A stretch of DNA of 64,000 nt from Prosthecobacter dejongeii (lineage in GTDB: Bacteria > Verrucomicrobiota > Verrucomicrobiia > Verrucomicrobiales > Verrucomicrobiaceae). Positions 62,515 to 64,000 of the stretch are shown here, one piece after another. The notes below the pieces were generated by a model, which saw only the letters and a list, made by a program, of their open reading frames with translations, ran no database searches and was not told where the DNA came from. Numbering within the stretch: position 1 is the first letter of the stretch; the number at the start of each line of letters is the position of its first letter. The position numbers and the translations under genes are program-made. Where the stretch lies: assembly GCF_014203045.1 (NCBI RefSeq), contig NZ_JACHIF010000006.1:248001-312000 (forward strand), in the 5' to 3' direction.

Positions 62515-63681
62515 TTAGATCTTAGGCACGTTCAGCCACTTGCGCTCGGCCCAGCTTTGTAGGCCTAGTTCTGCGAGCTGCACGCCCTTAGCACCTTCAC
62601 GCAGTGTCCAACGGAAAGGGGTATCGAGAGCCACATGCTTGATGAACATCTCCCACTGGATCTTGAAGGCATTGTCATACTCCGCCGTATCCGGCACTTC
62701 CTGCCAGTGGTTGTAATGGTTAATCGGGCTGTCAATGTCTGGGTTCCACACTGGTTTTGGCGTGCCTGCCATGGATTGGAACCAGCACTTGCGCAGCCCC
62801 ACCATGGCCGAGCCGTGGGTGCCATCCACTTGCAGCGTTAAGAGATCATCGCGCCGCACACGCACGTTCCACGAGCTGTTGAACTGGCACACCACATTGT
62901 CGGCCGTTTCAAAGGTGGCGTAGCAACTGTCATCGGTGTCGCAGTTGTACGTCTCGCCTTTCTCGTCCACTCGCTGAGGGATGTGTGTGGCCCCAAGGCA
63001 AGATACGGCTGTGACTTCGCCGAACAAATTATCGATCACGTAACGCCAGTGGCAGAGCATGTCCACGATGATGCCGCCACCATCGGCCTTTCGATAATTC
63101 CAGGAAGGGCGCTGCGCAGGCTGTCCTTCATGCTCACCGGTGAAGACCCAGTAGCCAAATTCACCGCGCACGCTCAGGATGCGACCAAAGAACCCCTGCG
63201 ACTTTAGGAGCGCGAGTTTGCGCAGCCCTGGCAGCCACAGTTTGTCCTGAACCACGCCGTTCTTGATACCCGCTTTCTCACAGACTTCAGCTAGGCGAAG
63301 GGCTTCAGCCGTCTCCACTGCGGTTGGTTTTTCGCAATAAATGGCCTTGCCAGCTGCTGCTGCCATTTGCACGAAACGTGCGCGGTGCAGGGTGCCGGAG
63401 GCATCAAAGAAAATCGGGTAAGCAGGGTCTGCCAGCACCGCAGGGAGATCTGTGCTGGTCTTCAAGGGCCCTGTTTTGGCACAGCTATGTTTCGTCGCCA
63501 GTTCCTGCAACTTGCTCGCACTGCGGCCCGTGAGGATCGGATCCGGCATCAGGGTGAGTTCATCGGAAACCTTGATGCCGCCCTGGCGGATGATGGCCAG
63601 GATGGAGCGCACGAGGTGCTGATTGGTGCCCATGCGTCCCGTGACGCCGTTGAGAATGATGCCGATGCGTTGGATGCTCAT
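62515..63681 (-). CDS. Gfo/Idh/MocA-family sugar/cyclitol oxidoreductase
   Basis: NAD(P)-dependent oxidoreductase, cytoplasmic (no signal). The N-terminal Rossmann fold is somewhat atypical (RIGIILNGVTGRMGTNQHLV). The conserved catalytic-site motif is YCEKPTAVETAEALRLAE near residue 115-130. The second domain shows RPSWNYRKADGGGIIVDMLC followed by HWRYVIDNL, with the His expected at the catalytic centre, and the C-terminus LAELGLQSWAERKWLNVPKI. Length 388 fits inositol or glucoside dehydrogenase relatives. It is divergent from a GntR gene, and a palindromic operator candidate lies between them, so a sugar or sugar-acid signal probably controls it. Confidence 0.9.
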   Translation of the reverse strand: MSIQRIGIILNGVTGRMGTNQHLVRSILAIIRQGGIKVSDELTLMPDPILTGRSASKLQELATKHSCAKTGPLKTSTDLPAVLADPAYPIFFDASGTLHRARFVQMAAAAGKAIYCEKPTAVETAEALRLAEVCEKAGIKNGVVQDKLWLPGLRKLALLKSQGFFGRILSVRGEFGYWVFTGEHEGQPAQRPSWNYRKADGGGIIVDMLCHWRYVIDNLFGEVTAVSCLGATHIPQRVDEKGETYNCDTDDSCYATFETADNVVCQFNSSWNVRVRRDDLLTLQVDGTHGSAMVGLRKCWFQSMAGTPKPVWNPDIDSPINHYNHWQEVPDTAEYDNAFKIQWEMFIKHVALDTPFRWTLREGAKGVQLAELGLQSWAERKWLNVPKI

Positions 63682-63729
63682 GTGAAAGAAGGTTGGGCAA
63701 TCGCATGGATTGCGTGTTGCTTTTTAAAT

Positions 63730-63744
63730 CATATATGATATATG
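63730..63744. promoter_or_regulatory. Palindromic operator between Gfo/Idh/MocA and GntR genes
   Basis: CATATAT-G-ATATATG: perfect 7-bp inverted repeat around a single G, in an A/T-rich patch midway between the divergent starts at 63681 and 63783. The position fits control of both genes by the GntR protein. Confidence 0.6.
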
Positions 63745-63782
63745 GCAAGTGCGTTTTTCAATGCGTCTTTTCTTCAGCACCC

Positions 63783-64000
63783 ATGCCTAAAGCTTTTTCC
63801 AAACCCGCTTCATCTGCCCCCTTGGAGATTCCTGCTGCTGTCATCACGACCAAACAGCGTGCCGTTTATGAAGCTCTACGAGGGGAGATCATGGGGGGCG
63901 TTTTGCAGCCGGGGGAGGTGCTGGTGATTGATGCCTTGGCGAAGCGATTTCAGGTCAGCATTATCCCTGTGAGGGAAGCTCTGCGTCAGCTTCAGTCGGA
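63783..64000 (+). CDS. GntR-family transcriptional regulator, 3' end outside window
   Basis: The frame opens at ATG 63783 and runs off the window end after 72 codons. A short unstructured start (PKAFSKPASSAPLEIP) leads into the GntR winged helix: TTKQRAVYEALRGEIMGGVL, then QPGEVLVIDALAKRFQVSII and PVREALRQLQ with the recognition helix. PVREAL is diagnostic of the FadR/FCD and related subfamilies. The ligand domain is not visible. It is divergent from the Gfo/Idh/MocA gene across 101 bases that include the ATATAT palindrome. Confidence 0.88.
   Translation, partial: MPKAFSKPASSAPLEIPAAVITTKQRAVYEALRGEIMGGVLQPGEVLVIDALAKRFQVSIIPVREALRQLQS

Overview
The window looks like a stretch of chromosome from a Gram-negative member of the Verrucomicrobiota, most likely a Prosthecobacter/Verrucomicrobium-type relative. 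This rests on family content: two Planctomycete-type cytochrome/DUF1549/DUF1553 proteins each next to a DUF1501 protein, a PVC-type heme-binding CxxCH protein with HEAT-like repeats, lpxB (lipid A, hence an outer membrane), an mcsA-mcsB-clpC set, and many lone ECF sigma factors and GntR/TetR/LysR regulators. Composition is moderately GC-rich. I see no rRNA, CRISPR array, transposase, integrase or prophage. Two tRNA genes are present (Gln-TTG and Phe-GAA). Genes are tightly packed with frequent ATGA stop/start overlaps, and Shine-Dalgarno sequences are mostly weak; two well-formed promoters sit so close to the start codon that leaderless messages are likely.

Layout. 1-2.2 kb: the distal end of a branched-chain amino-acid-type ABC importer operon (binding protein, LivH, start of the next gene) on the minus strand. 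2.3-3.3 kb: tRNA-Gln and a sigma factor. 3.5-7.7 kb: TolC-like channel, HlyD-like adaptor and MacB-type ATPase, with no permease gene following. 7.8-13.8 kb: transglutaminase-like protein, citrate synthase, PIN/NYN-type putative nuclease, a TetR regulator with an operator in its own promoter, and a PQQ-propeller membrane protein preceded by a matching operator. 13.9-20.3 kb: cytochrome/DUF1553 protein, DUF1501 partner and an orphan efflux adaptor. 20.3-26.8 kb: moaA, a small monooxygenase-fold protein, an LRR protein, a 550-base gene-free stretch with hairpins, a membrane-anchored unknown, a DsbD N-domain protein and asnS.

26.9-39.5 kb is the most accessory-looking block. A plus-strand operon (GntR, Dabb, and a 1,665-residue fusion of ceramidase-like, LamG, PVC dehydrogenase propeller, HEAT and cytochrome c parts) converges on a minus-strand operon (ECF sigma, FecR-like membrane protein, cytochrome/DUF1553 protein, DUF1501 protein). 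The two operons overlap by four bases at their stop codons. Both look like sets for handling extracellular or periplasmic organic substrates.

39.5-64 kb: SGNH hydrolase, tRNA-Phe, clpC-mcsB-mcsA (protein-arginine-phosphorylation quality control), HAD phosphatase, a GnnA-like oxidoreductase with lpxB, a divergent pirin/LysR pair, the DEAH helicases hrpA and hrpB around an M1 aminopeptidase, an unrecognised 556-residue protein with a 12-residue perfect duplication, an ABC ATPase, a hydroxyacid dehydrogenase, a Gfo/Idh/MocA oxidoreductase and, cut by the window end, a GntR regulator sharing a palindromic operator region with it. The observations I rate highest are the unrecognised 58.9-60.6 kb protein, the four-part ceramidase/cytochrome fusion, the sigma/FecR-driven cytochrome operon, the paired TetR operators, the livH gene without a standard start codon, and an apparent excess of the word GTTAGGC/GCCTAAC.
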